Positions 4,301 through 5,709 of a stretch of DNA of 5,709 nt are shown piece after piece. The notes under the pieces are model-generated. The model was given only the letters and a program-made list of their open reading frames with translations. It had not been told where the DNA came from and searched no databases. A program made the translations under genes and the position numbers. Numbering within the stretch: the first letter of the stretch is position 1; each line of letters begins with the position of its first letter. Location: contig BNUC01000187.1 in assembly GCA_025997075.1 (NCBI GenBank), forward strand, positions 1-5,709, in the 5' to 3' direction. Source of the stretch: Betaproteobacteria bacterium (GTDB lineage Bacteria > Pseudomonadota > Gammaproteobacteria > Burkholderiales > Rhodocyclaceae).

Positions 4301-5709
4301 TGAACTTCTACGTGCCGGGCGCGATAGATGACGGTGATACCCTCCTCACCGTCACGGGCGCGGGCGTCTCGAACATTGGCGGCAGCACGGTCAACCTTTA
4401 CTTTGACGGCAGCGCCGCCAGCCTGAGCGCCCTCGCCGAGGGCGAAAGCATCAAACTCATCGAAACAAGCGGAGGAGGAAGCCTCACCGGTAACAGCAAC
4501 TCCACCGCCACACTCAAGTCAGGTGTGGCTTTCTCCGCTGATTTCAGCCTGTCCAATGTCGGCAATAACTTCATCGCCAGTCGGGATGTGACCTATGTTC
4601 CGCCACCCCCTCCACCCCCTCCACCCCGCGCCACCCCCACCGACCTCACCTGGACCGGCGCGGCCAACCGAAGCTGGGACATTCTGACCTCGGACAACTG
4701 GACCACGGAACCCCAATTCATCAACGGCGACACCGTCACCTTCACCGATGCCGGCGCCGGGCAGGTCAATATCATCAGTGGCGGCGTCAAGCCCGCGAGC
4801 GTCACCTTCACTAACACCAGCAGCGGCCGTGACTCCAACTACACTGTCAATGGCGTCATAGCCGACTACAGCGCCGCTTCTGGCGCCCCTCCCACCTCGC
4901 TCAACAAAACCGGTACCGGCAATGTCACCCTGACCGGCAACAACACCTACAGCGGCAACACCACCGTCAGCGCCGGAATGCTCACCCTCTACGGCAGTCT
5001 CGCCAACAGCAACGTCAGCGTATCGGGCCTTGCCGGTCTCGAACTAAGAAGCCGCCTCGGCAAAAACCTCAGCCTCGACCCCGGCGCGACTTTCAACGTC
5101 TACCAAGGCGCGTCGATAGCCGGCCACCTCCACGGCTCCAACGCCCAACTCAACTTCTACTTCCCCTACGGTACGGTCAACGGCGCGACCCTGCTCAACG
5201 TCGACGGCGTCGCCTACATCATCAACAGCACGGTGAATGTCGGCCTCCTCGGCAGCAGCACCCCGCTGAAGGCCGGCGACAGCCTCACCCTCATCAACGC
5301 CGGAACCCTCATCGGCAACCCGCTCAACCCAACAAGCCACGGTACAGGGATGCAAGGCGTCAGCCTGCTCTACGACTTCAACCTGAGCACCCAGGAAGGC
5401 CGGCGGCTGGTGGCCAGCCTCGCGGGAAGCGAACCACCGGTTGAGCCACCGGTTGAACCACCCGTCGAGCCGCCAGTTCAACCGCCCGTTGAACCGCCGG
5501 TTGAACCACCGGTCGAGCCACCAGTTCAACCCCCGGTTGAACCCCCCGTCCCTCCCGATTCCTCCGACAAGCCCGGCATCCGCCTCAATCCCCAAACCAA
5601 AGCCCTGGCCGAAGGCTATGCGGCCGCAAGCGCCTTCCTCACTCAAGGCGCGGACTTCCTCATCGACAAAGGACTGTCCGCCGCCCTGCAACAGACGCAA
5701 TGCGCTTCG
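1258..5709 (+). CDS. Giant autotransporter (type V secretion) with PATR-repeat passenger; 3' end beyond window; two cancelling frameshifts
   Basis: The 1484 codons in view encode the exported passenger of an autotransporter, a protein that crosses the inner membrane by Sec and threads through its own C-terminal outer-membrane barrel. Order by approximate residue: signal peptide 1-39; glycine-rich region 40-380; six PATR repeats (LTKTGxGTLTLSGxNNYxGGTT type, TIGR02601/PF12951) 499-957; capping module 958-1114; nine prolines 1115-1123; WTG-containing opener and seventh PATR 1129-1244; second capping module 1245-1391; ten (E/Q)PPV units 1392-1431; helix TKALAEGYAAASAFL from 1447, which in this family leads into the barrel. 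The barrel itself is outside the window. There is no cysteine between residues 31 and 1482, as expected for a passenger. Reading needs frame 1258-1363, then the next frame to about 1810, then the first again. As given, translation stops at TGA 1378. A role in adhesion or aggregation is likely for this architecture but not provable here. Confidence 0.88.
1360..1367 (+). other. Frameshift 1: one extra base at the signal peptide cleavage site
   Basis: As given, the start-codon frame reads FTPLGPGR and stops at TGA 1378-1380. Removing one base, either a C from the CCCC run (1360-1363) or a G from the GG pair (1366-1367), gives FTPLAQAADLTVQGG, a textbook cleavage site followed by the passenger. 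Both corrections give the same protein. Sequencing error, mutation and slippage all remain possible. Confidence 0.8.
1808..1813 (+). other. Frameshift 2: one missing base in a G run
   Basis: Before this point the glycine-rich protein reads in the second frame (SNNGGSSAG); after it, the first frame continues the same pattern (GGHGGNGAGGG). Adding one G to the GGG at 1808-1810 restores a seamless SAGAGGHGGNG. Continuing in the old frame gives an alanine/valine-rich translation that ends at 2122 and looks nothing like the family. This shift exactly undoes frameshift 1. Confidence 0.75.
2164..2190 (+). repeat. 9-bp tandem repeat, three copies
   Basis: GGCGGCAAT is repeated three times without change and encodes GGN units, followed by a partial fourth copy. 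It is the most regular short tandem repeat in the glycine-rich region. Copy number could vary in units of three codons without breaking the frame. Confidence 0.75.
2752..4128 (+). repeat. Six PATR beta-strand repeats of the first passenger helix
   Basis: Repeats of about 33-35 residues lie at 2752-2850, 2971-3075, 3256-3357, 3526-3627, 3823-3924 and 4027-4128. The consensus is GxGxLTKTGxGTLTLSGxNNYxGGTTxxxGTLxx. This is the passenger-associated transport repeat (PF12951/TIGR02601), known from autotransporters and linked to efficient passenger secretion. The second copy is the most diverged (LFKEGAETLTLRGANTAYTG) and the fourth ends its strand in LTLDQANTYGG. Spacing from start to start ranges from about 200 to 300 bases, so the intervening rungs vary. 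Confidence 0.85.
4129..4599 (+). other. Passenger capping module, copy A
   Basis: This block of about 157 residues follows the sixth PATR repeat and ends at the polyproline linker. It contains LNAYQDGNITGNL, LNFYVPG and STVNLYFDG. The same order of motifs recurs in the second half of the passenger (4990-5430), with about 24 identities over 54 aligned residues by eye in the best part. It is probably the last rungs and cap of the first beta-helix. Confidence 0.6.
4600..4626 (+). other. Nine-proline linker between two passenger blocks
   Basis: Nine consecutive proline codons, largely a 9-bp unit (CCACCCCCT) repeated, separate copy A from the second passenger block. A polyproline stretch of this kind usually marks a rigid interdomain linker. 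It would also be a site of ribosome stalling that depends on elongation factor P. Confidence 0.8.
4642..4989 (+). other. Second passenger block: opener plus seventh PATR repeat
   Basis: DLTWTGAANRSWD...NWT...GDTVTFTDAG...VTFTNTSSG is the usual opening of PATR-containing beta-helices (a WTG/W...NW segment followed by a GDTVTF strand). It leads into a seventh repeat at 4888-4989 (SLNKTGTGNVTLTGNNTYSG). Its position after a linker suggests an independent second helix, possibly gained by fusion or duplication. Confidence 0.65.
4990..5430 (+). other. Passenger capping module, copy B
   Basis: This diverged copy of 4129-4599 contains FNVYQGASIAGHL, LNFYFPYG and STVNVGLL in the same order, and is again followed directly by a proline-rich linker. 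As the last passenger segment before the barrel linker, it sits where autotransporters often carry the folding-nucleating (autochaperone-like) core; that role is inference. Confidence 0.6.
5431..5550 (+). repeat. Ten-unit (E/Q)PPV tandem repeat
   Basis: Ten 12-bp units encode eight EPPV and two QPPV tetrapeptides. Q occurs in units 5 and 9, so a 48-bp higher-order period is superimposed on the 12-bp one, and the bases of units 4-6 resemble those of units 8-10. The stretch probably forms an extended, charged spacer between passenger and barrel. Unit number may vary between strains. Confidence 0.85.
5551..5709 (+). other. Linker helix leading to the missing beta-barrel
   Basis: After PDSSDKPGIRLNPQ comes TKALAEGYAAASAFLTQGAD and FLIDKGLSAAL. 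The 'TKALAEG...AFLxQGAD' pattern is what I recall at the start of the autotransporter translocation domain (PF03797 neighbourhood), where a helix spans the barrel pore. The window ends in this region, so barrel strands and stop codon are not visible. Confidence 0.65.

Noticed and set aside
5044..5700. 218-codon minus-strand frame
   Set aside because: It is the complement of the second capping module and the EPPV linker. Its repetitive NRWLNRWF-like core is simply the reverse reading of the 12-bp repeats.

Overview
The window looks like chromosomal DNA from a Gram-negative (diderm) bacterium, most likely a proteobacterium. This rests on a large secreted protein built as a type V autotransporter (signal peptide, beta-helical passenger with PATR repeats, start of the translocation region) and on a HigB/HigA toxin-antitoxin pair. 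I cannot name the species. The autotransporter gene is clearly more GC-rich than the toxin-antitoxin block and the intergenic DNA.

Positions 1-934: a compact higBA operon. A promoter (TTGCGA, 17-bp spacer, TACAAT) overlaps an 8-bp inverted repeat, which is a good candidate operator for autorepression. The toxin gene starts at a TTG codon (89) and overlaps the antitoxin gene by one base (391). The operon is followed at once by a perfect 22-bp hairpin made of 7-bp repeats. A 24-bp sequence at the left edge recurs at 911-934 with two mismatches, so the whole cassette sits between direct repeats.

Positions 815-1257: no convincing gene. The stretch ends in two consecutive intrinsic terminators (1147-1177 and 1183-1219), only 38 bases before the next start codon. 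Either the autotransporter has a promoter I cannot see, or its transcript must pass both terminators, which would make the leader a possible attenuation or antitermination site.

Positions 1258-5709: one giant autotransporter gene that runs off the right edge (1484 codons in view). In order it encodes a signal peptide, a very glycine-rich region, a beta-helix with six PATR repeats, a capping module, a nine-proline linker, a second smaller passenger block with a seventh PATR repeat and a diverged copy of the same capping module, a ten-unit (E/Q)PPV linker, and the helix leading into the missing beta-barrel. As given, the frame is broken twice: one extra base near 1360-1367, at the signal peptide cleavage site, and one missing base near 1808-1813. 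The two shifts cancel, so everything after 1813 is back in the frame of the start codon. Both lie at short C or G runs, so sequencing error is as likely as a real mutation or a switch.

No phage, CRISPR, IS transposase, tRNA or rRNA is visible. The most useful leads are the paired frameshifts, the terminators in the leader, the repeat-bounded toxin cassette and the duplicated capping module.
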